Shown: positions 37,601 to 51,042 of the stretch, in pieces
Layout of the letters: each line of letters opens with the position of its first letter
Numbering within the stretch: position 1 is the stretch's first letter
NCBI RefSeq assembly: GCF_000003815.2
Contig: NC_049979.1
Coordinates: 17,404,437 to 17,468,436, forward strand
Length of the DNA: 64,000 nucleotides
DNA from: Branchiostoma floridae
Lineage: Eukaryota; Chordata; Leptocardii; Amphioxiformes; Branchiostomatidae
Direction of reading: 5' to 3'
The notes under the pieces: model-generated
Seen by the model: the letters and a program-made list of their open reading frames with translations, nothing else
The model's database searches: none
What the model was told of the DNA's origin: nothing
Translations under genes and position numbers: made by a program

Positions 37601-40600
37601 TTTTAGATGACATCGATTTGAAACCCTTTGCAGGGTGAAGTGTATCGCGCGGCCTGTTTATTTTCCTTTGTACAGACGTCAAGGTTTGGTGTAAAAGCAC
37701 CTCGGGGACATGAAATGGAAGCCCTGGAACAGACGGTTTAGAGAGCACGTAGTCAACCAATTTCACGCTCAAAATCCCCTTTCGATTGTTGAACAGGTGG
37801 CTCCAGTTAAACACGTGCTATGATGAAAAGTTGGAGGGTACGGTGGTGAAGCAGACTACCATGACAACTCTGTGACTCTATCCCTCTCTTCCAAAATCAG
37901 TTAGTGACCTGATATCTTGCAAAACAAGTATATTGCAACTGTTATCTAATCCTGATCAATTTCAGATTACTAATGGAACGTGAAGACGATAGTTGGCAGG
38001 CCCGCTCAAAGATACACCTCCCCCCTCCCACATATACATCCTCCACACAGAATGAATGACAGTGAGACGACCCGGTATGATCCCAAACATCATTCATGGA
38101 GTTCTCTACAAGGCCTTGACAGTAAAAGTGACCTTTGACACGTCACCTGATTATTCAGGTGAAAACAGTGTCAGTGGCTGATACTTAGCTGGCAGCCCTC
38201 CGCATTGACCTGTCGGATTTCCGTACCATGTATCACCCATGGCCTCCCACACGTCACGTCACTAGACACGTTACAGGACCTGTCTAACAAACCTCTCACC
38301 AGCCATGAAGGTTAGACGGCTCAAAATGGTATTTGTCCGTTTGGTAATGCTCTCCTGGCGTGTGAAACTGGGATAATCGGATTTGGGGAGCCAGTGTTTT
38401 GCTCTCCTTCTCATACAGAAGTAATGGTGTCATGTAGACCTATATAATGCTGTGTACATCCTGAGCTGCGGGTACACAATGCACTTGCCTCAGGTATTAG
38501 ATCATGGGTGACTTGCCAAGGGCTGGTCTATAGCTACGAGGGGCGTGCAATAAGTAATGGTCCTGACCCACTTCCAGTTGTCTGATCTAAATGAAATTTT
38601 GTATGTGTAATAATTCATATCTCTATGGGTTATGTTGCAAAAGACAGCTCTGAACTAATTGTGGTTTCTGATTTACTGGTGTTTGAACTTAGTCAGGTGC
38701 GAAATGGACCAGGTGTGAAATGGAACCAGTTGAGTGTCGCGCAGTGATCCGGTTTTTGTATTTGAAAGGACGCACACCAAAGAAGACTTTTGATGAAATA
38801 AATGAAACTTATGGTGATGATGCCCCATCATATGACCTTGTAAAACGCTGGCATCCTGAATTCAAACGTGGCTGGAAGTCTGTGGAAACAGCTCCCAGAC
38901 CTGGTCGTCCCTCTTGTGCCATTGATGAGGCATCAGTTGGAGGACCAACCTGGGGTGTCCTACAAAATCGGTGTCCAGAGCTGCATCAAACGATGGGAGA
39001 AACGCATAACTCTGGGTGATTCCTATGAAGAGAAAGACTAATAACTGTGCCAAGTTTCATTAATCTCCTGCTATGGGAAATGGGTCAGGACCATTACTAA
39101 TTGCACGCCCCTCGTAGTCCAAAAGCGGACGGAACGGACCCACTGAAGAATTTCTGGGTCATCTTTCTGTTGCCTCTTTTTACTACAAAATTTGATGTGT
39201 GTACTTTTACAGACACTAAAAACAAATCTAAGCAAGTGAATCAGGGATAATAATAATGTTCTTTTTGCTTTTTCACGAGCATGAATTTCTATCAACAATA
39301 TAATTAAGCAATACTTCACCTAGAAGACGTTCAAGTAAAGGCTTGCAAGTATCATCACTCAAAGAGAAACACGGTTAATGATAGATTAGCATTTCAAGAC
39401 ACAGTTTCAGCCGATTAGGCTTGAATCAGTTAATGATAGTTGATGATAATTAAGTGATACAACGTTTAGTGATATTTTTACACGTTGTTTTCAGACCGCT
39501 GATCCAACTTGCTGTTTGTTTTATTGTGAAAGTGATTTTAGGTTCATTTAGTGATTGCCACTCTCAACGAACTATAACGTTTGTTGTGACAAGATAAGAA
39601 AGTGAGCACACAGTCCCGCCCTGTTTAAGCGATAGTACAGGCAGTCACTAGCCCAGGCAGCTTATCTCGGCTCTTATAAGATAACAGGACAGCTGAGCTG
39701 CAGTTTTAAAGGTCAGTGGAGCTTCCAAATCGCTTTTGCTTCTGGGTGACGGAGCTGTCCAGTTATTTCCCACACGTGCATGTACATATACATAAAATAG
39801 AGTTATGCGCTGAGTGTCTGTGATAAAAGCCTTGCCAAGGCCATACCACCAATATGTCAAACTTGAAAAACAAATTTCGTGTCTCTATAGATGCCTAAAC
39901 CATGAACCACCCCATGTAATTTTGACACTGGTGACTTAGCCGTCTTTTTTGCGATATTTTGTTCCGCCCTGTAGGACCGGAGATGTGCTGTCAGTATCTC
40001 GGCGCGTCCGACCGAGACCTGCCGAAACTGAGCCGGTCCGGAGCCGACTCGGGTCAGCTGTCCGTCCGAGAGGAACAACAGAGACAAGCTTCATCTGCTC
40101 CACTCGCCCAAATCACGCCTCCGGTTACTAAAATAGGCGGAGGATGACTGAATTGCGTCCTCTTGGACACTGCATGGCGTAACCGAATGTGAGGTATGTC
40201 TACGCGGCTCTGTCCCATCTTAATATGGATGTCTAAGGCGTAAACTTAAGATGACTTCAAAAACGGAACCCTCTGGAGAGAAAGTCTCTACTGGGGGTCG
40301 TAACTTTAAAGAAAACGCACAGTGCACCTTTCAACGCGAATCCCGGGAGAGGATGCTAGTCTTATCGGAAAACTCCAGCAATGTTGGCAGTAAAGTCTCT
40401 TCACCTGTCACTACCCTGACAGCAGTCTACACATACAAACACATGTCAGTTGAACTGAGTATTAACACCGATCTGGTAGACCTATGATGTATTTTGGAGC
40501 TCTGCTGTTGAAAAATGTAAATCAATGTAAACGATTTCAGTATCGAACGCCAATGAGTATTTTAAATCATGCACTTTTCATTTTGATTGGGAAGGAAAGT

Positions 40601-43600
40601 TTGCAAAAAGACAGGCAAGAGTTCCGGGTACTCCGTCGTGAGGATTCCCTATTGTTGGGTTGGTAAATCCTCAAGGAATGTTACAGTGTCTTTGAAGATG
40701 TGCATTCGTGATTGTGAAAGGGTCTTTGTTTGATTCAAATTCCCGCGATTTTTTCAATTCCTCAACCCTCTAAATTCTTCTACATTCCATGACTAGTTTC
40801 GTCAGTTCGTGTCGACTTGAGTTACGCGTTTGATTCCGTTCTCTCTCACTTGTGTCCACTCAGAGAACAAGTCATTAGCATTCTTTAAAACTTAGATCAC
40901 CAATACACTGATGTCATTATGATGGAAAGGACAACATGTCATTTTCTCTGAGGAATAATAGTAACAATCAAAGTGTGCCAACATGGGCAATTTGGCAAAT
41001 TACTTTATCAGATGTCAGTCATAAGGGCAAAGTTCGAAGTTTTGTTCCGGCAAAGTGATTATTTGTGACATTTTTGGAGTACATTTCAAATAAGTCAGCA
41101 GGTAAACAAAACAGAAGCTGCTAACCCGTGCAGTGCGCGCCCCACCTGTCCATGTTGTCACAACACCTGCCGGAAAACACACTACAAAGTAACCGAACAG
41201 GCACTCCTGTGTGTGATCTGTGACGACAGGTCAGGGATATGTATTTTCCAAACAGAGTACCGACCTTGTCTGTTTACATAGATCACACCAGTTGATATAC
41301 ACACGTTTACCCACTTCGCACCAATTCCTGAAGATGGCTTGTTCGTAAGTGACACTCGCTAAAATGCTTCGGTTCATTTCATGGATTTCTCCCCTGCAGG
41401 GAGATTCATAGCTGTCTAAAAACTGAAACTAAAGAACCCCATTGTAAAAACTAAGTCACTCTAGTATATCATAAGACGTCCACGAAAAGGAGTCTTCATA
41501 TTTAGCCTTTTCAAGATAATATGTCGAAGGAGCCAACATATTGTGTTCCATTGACTTATGTCAGAATGCCCCACTCACCTCAGCATGACTGCCGGGAGTT
41601 AGCGTCTTGTTACATTTCTGGCACTTCAGACATGCGCGGTGCCAGTCCTTCCCGAGGGACGTCACCTTCTCCGCTGTCAGAAAAAAAATTAGTCATTATT
41701 AATGGAGCTTTAATGTAACAAATTATAGTACGTCCATACACCTGTGTACTATGTGTACGCTTGATATGCCAGAAACATGTAAGCTCGTAGTTGAGCTTTT
41801 ATCTTAAGACAGGTGTGACAGAGAAAGTATTGTTATCAATGACTCGTACTTGATCAGCGAGGTTAACAACGATTACATTGTACCCAACATGTACGTTTAT
41901 TTTAGAAAAATGTATCACATAAATAAACGATGGCCTTTTCACCTCTGCCGGCCAAATGTTGGCTACTATATAGCTGTGGCAGATTTTTCGGTGCTTTGAC
42001 AGAAAGCAAACCTAAATCCCAGCTTTTAGAGGATCTTCTTCTCGCTTCAGTCCAAAGGCCATGCTTATCTAACAACGACCCAATTATCTAGACCTCCGGC
42101 CTCACTGCAACTCTTCCAACAAAGCTAACTGTCAACATATCACACACACATGACCTGGCTTAGACAACTGCGTGCCAGAACACCGACATCATCGCAAAGG
42201 TACCAAGCCACAGACAAAGCCTTTGTTTAGAAAATCCACGGCTGAACATGCCTTTCTTTATCTTGTGACTTGGGTCACCCCTTGTGGATCAAGCGGGGCC
42301 TTTTCTTGGACGCCGCTGTATCGTCTGGCTAAGTCCCATGTTACCTTCTTCTGTGTAACTGTGAGGATCGCTTTACGAGTATGGTATTCTACGTTATTCA
42401 ATTAAACAGGCTCCACGAATAGAACAGAGAAGGTGGTAATGGTGGAGAAGGTGACTTGTCTGAGGTACAACAGAGGAAGGGAAAGGACAAACAAAGGGAA
42501 GCTGACTAAATAAAATAAGCTGCCGCTGACATGTTCCCTAACAGCGCGCACTCTCGGAAGTTGTTGACATTGTTTGAAGGCCCATTGAACTTGACACTAC
42601 TCCTGGATCTGTGAGCAACCTTTGATCAATGCTGTATTACGACAATATAAGTCATGTGTTACTAGCGATTGATTTCAATAAAAACCCGTAAGTTATTTCA
42701 AAGAAATGTAATTGAAAATGCACAAAGCTGGAAGGTCTTAATTAACGATTTTCTTTATGAAAAGTTAACGAGCAAGTAATAGCGTAATGCGATAGGCAGC
42801 ATGACACATCCAATTAGTATCGTTTTATCGTCTTTGCCTTTTGTGTTCAGAGGTTGACATTGCGGTGGTACCACAGACAGCGTGCCTGCAATAATTCACT
42901 CGGTCATGGGAGCCTGGATTAGTGCAGACGATACTATCACAAAACACAAGTGTAACTTTGTTATATACATGGTGCGTGTTAAATTTTTATGTAGTAGCAG
43001 GATATGTTCCCATGAAAATGAGCGTCACTTTTCACCGACGTTACACTCCATTTGGCTATTTAACAAAATAGTGTATTATCTAATTAGTCTGCCAGTCCAA
43101 ACAGACCCAGAAAGCTAAACGGCCATCTGGTAATTCTGTATGACGTTACATTGACGCAAGGTCACATCTTGTCACTTCACATGGTGAATACTAAGCTTTG
43201 ATTTGCCAACCGCCCTGAAAGGAAACGTGTATGTTCGATAATCCATCTATAAGGTTGAGACATGTATCAGATTGTAGCCGTCCCAAGATTTGGGCAGAGA
43301 TCGTCCTGCTCCAGCATCTTGATCAGAGTTTGCGTCAAATGAGGCATTTCCTCTTCCATTCAATTCATGTACGGAAAGTGCACGATAACTGATATCGCTA
43401 ATCCTGATAGGAAGAAGAACTTATTCATTGGGGGCTTGTTGAAAGGGAAAGCCCCAAGATGGAGTGTCGGTAGTGAGCGAGCTACATGTATGGCTGTCAC
43501 ATACATCTTGCACAGAAACGCAAGGCTAAAAGAAGTTTCTACTGAAATGACCGGGAGGTGATGTTGGTAGAGGTTTGTTTATGACAAGAGTAGCGGCTTG

Positions 43601-46468
43601 CTATGTTCGGGGTGTGGTTGCCAGACCGGTTGGTGCCTAAAAGTCGGACTCCACAATTTTCTCTACTTACTGAGCTTATGGAAGAAATGCTGTAAACGTA
43701 AACATCGCACATCCTGGACTGTGAAAATACGCCAGCCAAGGAGCGTTACTTACGAGTTTCAACAATTTGAACTATCCTTTGTGCCAAACTGTGGCAAACA
43801 CCACGACACAGCGAACTCCATAGCAACAATGAATAAAGGAAAATTAGTACTAATGGAACCTTTGAATTCAAAATCCCTTCTTACGTCATGTACAATGGGT
43901 GAGGAAATATGACATCATGTGGAAATGATGTGGCATTGCGCGACGCTTCAGGCAGACATTAAGTGTTGCTAATACGTCGCGTGACATATAGATGGACATA
44001 GAGAAATCCTTATACTGTATCACATTCCAATGTACAAGAAGAAAAATAATGAAATTGATAACACCATTTTGTTCCAATACCATTTTGTTCCAAATTCGCA
44101 CTTCGATGAGAAAGGTCCGAGCCGCTTTGAAAACCTATTAAGAACATTTATAGCTCAGGCGATGACGTACTCGCGTAGTTGCGTGATAAAAACGGGCGTG
44201 GCACAATTTTGTTTGTTAGATTAGAGATCCAGGTCATTACCAGCAAACACCAAGTAGTGTGTGGTGCTGGGCCGGGCTATCAACAGTTTTCACCAGCGCG
44301 GTAAGGCATGGCGACAGGAGCTTGACCTTGAGAGTGAGTGCTTGCCCTTGCCCCCCACCCACTCTTCAAAAGCACGATCTGACCGAAGGCATAGCGGCGT
44401 TCCTCTGTCTGCAGTCGCAAACAAAGTTTACAATCTGTGTCATGGCTGCCTTTGGCAATTACAGATAAAGGTTTGAACCATTGTGTATGGCGAACACCAT
44501 ACAAACACAGCTAACATGCCAGGCGCAGCACCAAAGAAACATGCTCCAGTCAGACCGACATTTAACGTTACTCTGTCACCTTTTCCAATCGGTTGACTAC
44601 TCAAAGCGGAGTGCGACATTTTTTCTGCACACCTAGGTTTGACTACTGATATGGGTAACAGAGATTCGGTATCACGGTTGTAAGGTTCCCTTAGATATGT
44701 TTAGTTTTGGCAGATTACACAAACACTAAACATGGCACCATTCGTTGGTGCCGAGAAAAAAAAGAAGTAAATAAAAATGGATCTGGGATACCTTTTCAGA
44801 GCTGCATCCTTTCCTCATATAAAGGAAGGAGAAATTGGTTCTTTACTTCTTGTTTCTTTTGAAACAGTAGGTTCACATTGTTTGCGACAGGTCAGAGGAC
44901 AAAACGTTGATTGGTCGTAGAAAAGAAGGGAATTTTCATTTTACATCTCAAATGTGAATTGAAAAAGTCTGGAAGGGCTTAAGATCCCCACCCAAGAGTC
45001 TCTGGTAACTAAAGAAACTTCGGCTAATATCAGGCATTAGGCATACCACACCTAACCACGCAATAACTTGATGACGTCATGTACCACATATCAAAAACGG
45101 CTAACAGCGGTGCACATCGACGACGGTATGCAGTCTTGACCGAAGATCGAAGATCCATTAACGCCATGCACTGTGTCCACTTTGAATTAGAACTGCTACT
45201 TCACCAGACAAAATACTACGGGTTCACAGAACAACGTTTCTACAGGAAGAGAAATAAACGCAGTTTTGTTGCAGCATCACTGCTGCATGATGTCACTGAT
45301 GCGGTGTCCTAACAACGGTGACGCCTCTCTGACATGGATGGAAAGGCGTTCCCGACGTGGGAGGCGACACCTGGATATCCGACTACTTTGAAGGTTTGAA
45401 TACTGGACAATTACCGAGACAAAATTACAAAAGGTCTGGTCAAAAGTATGCGACTGCATCCAGAAAGAATGTTGCTATTCATGTCACGGGCTTGGAAATC
45501 AGCTTCCGCTATAATCTGTGTGGAAGATTGTATTGTATGATGCCTATCCGAGACAGAGTTCCGTTCTGTTGTACATGTACAATGTATTTCTGTCCCGGAC
45601 ATCGACATTGATGCTTATAATCCACCGCATGTTTTTCAACACGGACTTGTCACAGTTGGCGATAAATCCCTGGCCCTAATCGATGGACCAGTGCGGGAAT
45701 AGAATATAAGCGACATGCTTTAATTGTGCGGCGCGCTTGTCATGCTGAAACCCTGATAACATCGGTTTCCAGGTTTGGTAAGGCAGCCAGCCGCTCTGCT
45801 TCCCGTGATATGCCTTGATTGTATAAATAAGTCACATCATATCGGCGGTCTCTCAGGATAACAAGTGTTTTGGATGCCTCGGAGGCGGTCGGAGTGATTG
45901 TAAGAGAATGACACAGACAAATTAGCGAAACCTTGTAATGTTTACGCGATATTTACCGGAACAGACTGAATAATAATATGTTGCGACGTTGTAACGTGTT
46001 TTGGCTCTCAAGCGCTGGTGGTTATAAATTATTCCGTAGAGGAGTGCAATAGCTGTTGGTGGCAAAACAGCGGCCCCGCCTCCATGACAAATATTGGTCC
46101 CGTAGTTGGGCGTTGTAAACTCAGCAGCGGGACTTTGTATCCCGCTGAACATTGTGTCGTAGACAACCTATTTACGTACTATTCGAGTCGACGCCCATTC
46201 ATGATAGTGGGGAACACGGACTACATTGTTGTACGTTTCATGGCTGGCAAAGACATGAACTCAGTCAAAACGTCATTTATGCAAATGTACGATATAACGT
46301 TACTAAACCTAGCCGAATGACCCAGGTACCAAACGGTCTCGCTGCGGCAATAAATTGTTTACAGCCCGATATGTGTAGCCCCACCTGTCGGTCGCAATAT
46401 CATAATAAGTAAAAAATTTATGCCTTACCAAAGTACACTTCCTTGGTGCAAGTTGGGCACTTGGGCAT
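34677..46468 (-). CDS. CRIP-type single-LIM protein, paralogue C
   Basis: Exons are 46429-46468 ([13 protein letters not shown]), 41579-41673 ([20 protein letters not shown] and onward to HAE), 34905-34962 ([19 protein letters not shown]) and proximal terminal exon 34677-34732 ([18 protein letters not shown]), giving 82 residues. Phases are 1, 0, 1, as in B, and all splice sites are canonical. LIM ligands C4, C7, H25, C28, C31, C34, C52 and C56 are present. Of the three copies this is closest to vertebrate CRIP1/CRIP2 ([22 protein letters not shown]). Introns are long: 4.8 kb, 6.6 kb and 172 bp. A second terminal exon lies 0.7 kb further on at 33945. Intron 2 contains a fold-back MITE and a deleted mariner. 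CRIP proteins are intracellular LIM adaptors; the exact role here is unknown. Confidence 0.88.
35115..35431. mobile_element. Fold-back MITE with 28-bp perfect inverted repeats
   Basis: The arm beginning CAGCAAGTAAATTTTATGG (35115-35142) is exactly inverted at 35404-35431, and the match extends outwards with one mismatch (CCA/CCG). The interior has no transposase. A related arm occurs at 22960-22991. It sits in intron 2 of CRIP gene C. Confidence 0.85.
35432..38536. other. CRIP gene C intron 2, left part
   Basis: I recognise nothing in this 3.1 kb apart from short open frames without motifs, such as 36397-36645 and 37100-37423 on the minus strand. Confidence 0.4.
38537..39114 (+). mobile_element. 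Internally deleted mariner-type transposon
   Basis: Inverted terminal repeats of 34 bp begin CGAGGGGCGTGCAATAAGTA at 38537 and recur inverted at the right end (39081-39114) with one mismatch. TA dinucleotides at 38535-38536 and 39115-39116 form the expected TA duplication. The 578-bp body retains the start and the end of a mariner transposase but lacks the middle. It lies in intron 2 of CRIP gene C, opposite in strand. Confidence 0.9.
38720..39025 (+). pseudogene. Truncated mariner transposase
   Basis: The frame from 38720 encodes the N-terminal helix-turn-helix region of a mariner transposase: [20 protein letters not shown], then [15 protein letters not shown] and [17 protein letters not shown]. 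After about residue 75 the frame breaks. A different frame then carries the typical C-terminus [20 protein letters not shown]. The catalytic DD34D core is missing between the two, so the protein cannot transpose. The deletion and frame change explain why this is a non-autonomous copy. Confidence 0.88.
39117..41578. other. CRIP gene C intron 2, right part
   Basis: Nothing is recognised in this 2.5-kb stretch. The overlapping frames at 39857-40147 and 40251-40487 have no family motif. Confidence 0.4.
41674..46428 (-). other. CRIP gene C intron 1
   Basis: This is a 4.8-kb intron. I see no conserved exon or clear transposon. Frames such as 43598-43912, 45079-45312 and 46018-46320 (plus) lack recognisable domains. 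Confidence 0.4.
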
Positions 46469-49400
46469 GTTGACACACTACAGACGCTTATCAGCCTGGA
46501 TACGTGAAGAAAAACAGCGGTTGTGGGACTGACTTCTCTGTACGACCTGTAGCTGCAGAGGGGCGGTGACTGCACTGTGGCTGCTTCCTTGCTTGTGGGT
46601 TTGTTTTATTCCGGTTTTGCGCACTTCCCTTCAACAGCTACTTTGCACACGGCACGGAACTTCGTGGCGCTTGCTTGCGAAATGGGACGACGGTACCTCA
46701 GACGCAAGTGATGTTGATAATCGACTTCCAAATATATCAGGTTTAGTGCCTCAGTGTCACGACCAGATTATAAAGCTTAGCTCTCCTAACACCGTGGGGA
46801 GAGGGGGGTATGCCACCGCCCAGGGCGCCTTCACTGAAACATATGTCTCAAGAGACAACGCTCTTCATCTTTCCCTCACGGTCAAGCCCAGCTCTAAATT
46901 CAGAGCGCACTGACGTACATCACAATTCCTATTCGTTCCTTTTTTTACTGTATCACGGTGCTTTTTATACCATAGGATCAGTGCCAGTGCACGCTTGTAT
47001 TATAAGAAACTTTGAAAAATCATAAAAGACTTCATGGTTCAGTCTACTCCAGCTACAACGTGCTCCGCCCAACTACAACTACGACGTACTCACAAGTGTG
47101 GTGTAGATCCCCACCGGACAGAAGACGGCTTCCTTGAAGATCTCGAATTTGAAGGAAATTGTATGGCAAATACATTCCAACCTGTCCGACCGAGAACAGA
47201 CGGTAGTGTTAGATAGTGTTTCTCCCGGCTAGTTGTAAATGTCAGCATAAACGTATTCACCACTTATCATGGAGAACCTTAAATACACATGATTTCTCAA
47301 GCTTGCCTCCACTTTTGGAGCATAACTTGGCGATGTAAGGCAACGATTTGACTAGTACAAAATATTACCCAACATGGAGTCTACAAGACTGTGCTGTACG
47401 CGCTTTATGATAAGTTGCTATTACATTACCTTCAAATTTAGTTTTGTGCCATATTCTCTCTAAACATACAATTGCCAGTTAATCAATGTGAAATGGCAGG
47501 GCCATGGCATAGAAATAATTGTAGTAACACCAAACATTGCGACCTCATGGAGACACACATGTACCGGCACTAAAAAAAGGTGAAGCTTGTGTCAAACTTG
47601 GATCACTAAAAATGGTGTTGAAAGAACGCTATTAACGTTCAAAGCTTATCTTCGATCAACAATTCTTAAGATCTTAAATCCTGCCTTTCACACAAATATT
47701 CCAGTTAGACCAAGGAGCTTTTATCCTATTGGGAACCACGCCTAAAGCGATACATTCCTATATACGATTGATTTGTCTTTATCTATTGAGCGGCGTTGTC
47801 TCTATAATGGTTACAGTAAAAGTACATGAAAATCTAGGATCCGTCAAGTTGAAGAACCTTCGAGCTACCGAACGTATTGTCGTAAAGGTACCAGGGTACA
47901 TAAGTACGCAATAAATGCTCCACCGTGTAACTAAATCAACAAACTGGAGTGGATACATGTATATGTTACTTACATCCAACCTATTGTGGTTACAGTTTAA
48001 CAACGCCACGCCTTCTCAAATATATCCAAGGTGTACATACACCTGTCACACTCCAGTACACCACACCCTTGCCACCTATAAATACATGCTACAGGAAAGT
48101 GGATCACGCCCTGTAGAACGGTCAAGGTCTTTGGGCAAACAAACAAAACTGTTGTGAGATAGAGACAAAAGCGTGATTGTTCATAAAACAGGATGGCGCA
48201 GAAGGTCTGAATGTGTTTGAGATGAAACCACTATCCAAAGTGTTGTAAGAAGATAATAACCTATCTTTAGGATACAAATTATACGTATTACACCTTAGCT
48301 TTCTTTTGTAAGCCATATGCTTCGAATCTTAACCTGCAAGCTCTACAAATAGGATGTGTCAGTTTCCTTAGTTTCTTTGTCCTTACTTACTTTCGAATGA
48401 TCTACTTTCTTCACACCAGTTAAAACAAATTTTGCTCTGTTCATATCACCTACACTGTATACATAGCTGCAAGATGACGCCATCCTCTCAGAATGCATGA
48501 CACCAGGCTGTTCCCGAACTGTCCACCCATGGATAATTGGCGGTGTGGCATTTGCGTCAGTTCCTTCAGCACAAACGTCACGCCAACTGTCACGGGCCCA
48601 TATACGGCACAGAGCATTTCACTCCCGCTACAAGCGCTGACATACCCGGCTACTGAGCTCCCCAATGGGCCACGCTATTTGCTAATCTAATTAGACTTTC
48701 ACCACTTGTGGATCATAACATGTAACAGATATTCGTATGTGTTTATGATGGTTGACGTGTATTTGTCTCAACAATATTCCCCAGCTACCACCCTCCACAA
48801 ATCGAAGCCACAACTGCGGCATTCGCCGTAACCTCTGCTTGGAGAAGATAAGCAACGATACAACAGAACGGGAAAATTCTATACAGACTATAGTGAGGAT
48901 AGTACTTTTTAGAGACGAGAATAGCGGGTATTTAAGTAATTCATTGAAAAAGCGCACACATATGAACAGTATTTTGAAGTAACATCTTTACTTGGATATG
49001 TGCCGCACTGAACATGAACGTTGATATCAATACTGAAAAAAAATTGAAATGCCATTTGAATTCATTTTTCCCGATTGGTTACTATCTCACATGTTCCCCC
49101 CATCATCCTGATAAGGTAAAGTCTATTTGACTTGGTCGAGCTAATCGTATCAAACTGTCTATCTAGACCGCCTGTAAGATATGTGATATAACACGGATTC
49201 AATTTGTATCGACGCGAGAAAAGCGGCTCGGTTTCTGTTACAGAGCAAAGATATCAGCAGTGGATGCAGTAAGCAATGTAAATCCCCGGCCCCGAGGTAA
49301 ACACGTGGATACAAGTGTCTAAGGGAGGCCTCATAGACAAGGGCGACATAGACCAGTGTCACTACTTGTGATGGGTGGGTACATTTTTACTGGAGTTCAT

Positions 49401-50320
49401 AATTATTATGATATCTATCTCCATGAAAACGAAGGTTTTGCTTTCTGGCTGCCTGTTTGTTTGTTTGTCTTGGTGTGTGTCCAAGTTTGTGCCCGGGCTG
49501 AGTTTTGACCAAAGAAAGAGAGGACGAACTTTGTTTTCGCAGTTCTATTTTCCGTATGATAGTCGCGTTCGCCACTGAGTGACAGGAAGTGATCAATGGA
49601 CACATATGACATCCTTACTTGCATAATTGATGAACTACAATCATATGAGAAGCTCTAGATATTTCACGGTTTCGTAAGACCTTTTTGTGAAGATTGTGCA
49701 ATGACAGAGGACGATGTGTTCTGTAGGTGAAAGTGACCCAAATCCCACGCCCGCACCCCCCTGCGCAGCCCGCCCGGAGGCCACCCGCTACCGGTACCCA
49801 AGCCCCGCTGTGAATGGAGGTATTGTACGGATGATAGACGAGAGTAATCGTCCTTGTCATGTCATTTATCCCCAATCCTGATGGATGGGTGAGGAGAATA
49901 TGAGAATCCATGTTAAGCACCTTAATGCTACTGACTGATGTCTGACCATTCCTTCCTACAGTCCAAGCATTCCCCAGACCTTTACACGGCATCTGTAAAC
50001 ACGCACACTAGGACAGCAGCTTATCTGGCGTGTCTCAGAACACAGGTTATCTATATTTGGGAACACGCTGCTCGGGGGTAATAAACAAATGACATTAATG
50101 TAACGATTTTATATTCATTTATTGACGTCTACAGACGATCGAGAGGCCTAGTAATAGTATATCAGTATTTTCCAATTGCGTGTCGTTACTGCTGTTCACA
50201 GTATTATTCTAACTATTGTGTACTTAAGTCGTTGAAGACATTCTTCCTGAAACACATTTTAAGATATACCTGAATGTGTTGGCGAATCAAATAGATTACA
50301 ACAGTTCACAAACTGAGCTG
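46469..50320. other. Non-coding stretch upstream of CRIP gene C
   Basis: The left end should hold the CRIP C promoter. The frames at 46566-46913 (plus, 115 residues), 48450-48665 (minus) and 49615-49992 (minus, 125 residues) show no domain and no splice context I could support. No repeat was recognised. Confidence 0.4.
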
Positions 50321-50576
50321 GCGTCGGGCGTGACGTAACTGGTAGAGCGTTCAGTTCGGAATCTATAAGTTCTGAGTTCGATCCCCGCCGTGCCCTTTGC
50401 ACGACTTTCCTCACTCCACCCAGGTGTAAAAATGGGTACCTGAATTCCATCGGGGAGGTAAAAGACTACCTTTATCTTCTGTCTGTATCGTGTATGTGAC
50501 ACTGTTAATATAAGTTACAGTGTCGAGTGCAGTGCCACATATTGTCCTCGTCTGTCCGAAAAGCAAATAGAAAAAA
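50321..50576 (+). mobile_element. tRNA-derived SINE with 11-bp target-site duplication
   Basis: The element is bounded by the exact direct repeat AAACTGAGCTG (50310-50320 and 50577-50587). It begins with a 70-nt tRNA-like head (50326-50395): acceptor stem GGGCGTG/CGTGCCC, A-box-like ACTGGTAGAGC and B-box-like GAGTTCGATCC. A body containing CTCACTCCACCCAGGTGTAA follows, ending in an A-rich tail before the second duplication. The head resembles a tRNA-Arg(TCG), but its T stem is degraded. Only SINE-type priming explains all parts. Confidence 0.85.
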
Positions 50577-51042
50577 AAACTGAGCTGTACTAGTGAATAC
50601 CTAGTACGTCTATATTGAAACTGTAACTTAAAGCCCTGGCCTGAAGTAACCACGTGCTTTTTATGTCAACGTGTTTGGTGACGCACTTATGAATGAATAT
50701 CCTTCCATATGACCTGGTGTGAAGAGTACAAAACAGGTGTTTACACGACAGTGGGCTCATGTTTGTTTCTGTTGGTTGTCAAAGTTCTGCGACTGACGAG
50801 CGAGGTTTCACCACTTCATCGGGATGCGTGGTCTCCTCATTTACTGTTATGGCTGAAACGTACAGGGCCACAGAAAGTAATTTTATTTATTTATTTGTTC
50901 AGCTGTTTACAAACAGCCAGGGCTGCCCAACTAGCCGTAGGCTATTGTCAAGGGCTAACCCTGTACGGGTTCGCACATGTTCGCACACAACGGGTTATAC
51001 CGCCCCTTACGGGGTGACACACCCGTAAGGGTGAATGATGTA

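Noticed and set aside
46566-46913. 115-residue plus-strand open frame
   Set aside because: It has a hydrophobic start but no known motif, no homologous neighbour and no splice or conservation evidence; probably chance.
48450-48665. Minus-strand frame containing SGSEMLCAVYGP, recalling exosome (RNase PH) subunits
   Set aside because: Only a dozen residues resemble the family; the next conserved blocks are absent and no adjoining exons were found.
49615-49992. 125-residue minus-strand open frame
   Set aside because: No recognisable domain; composition looks like a random frame across GC-rich sequence.
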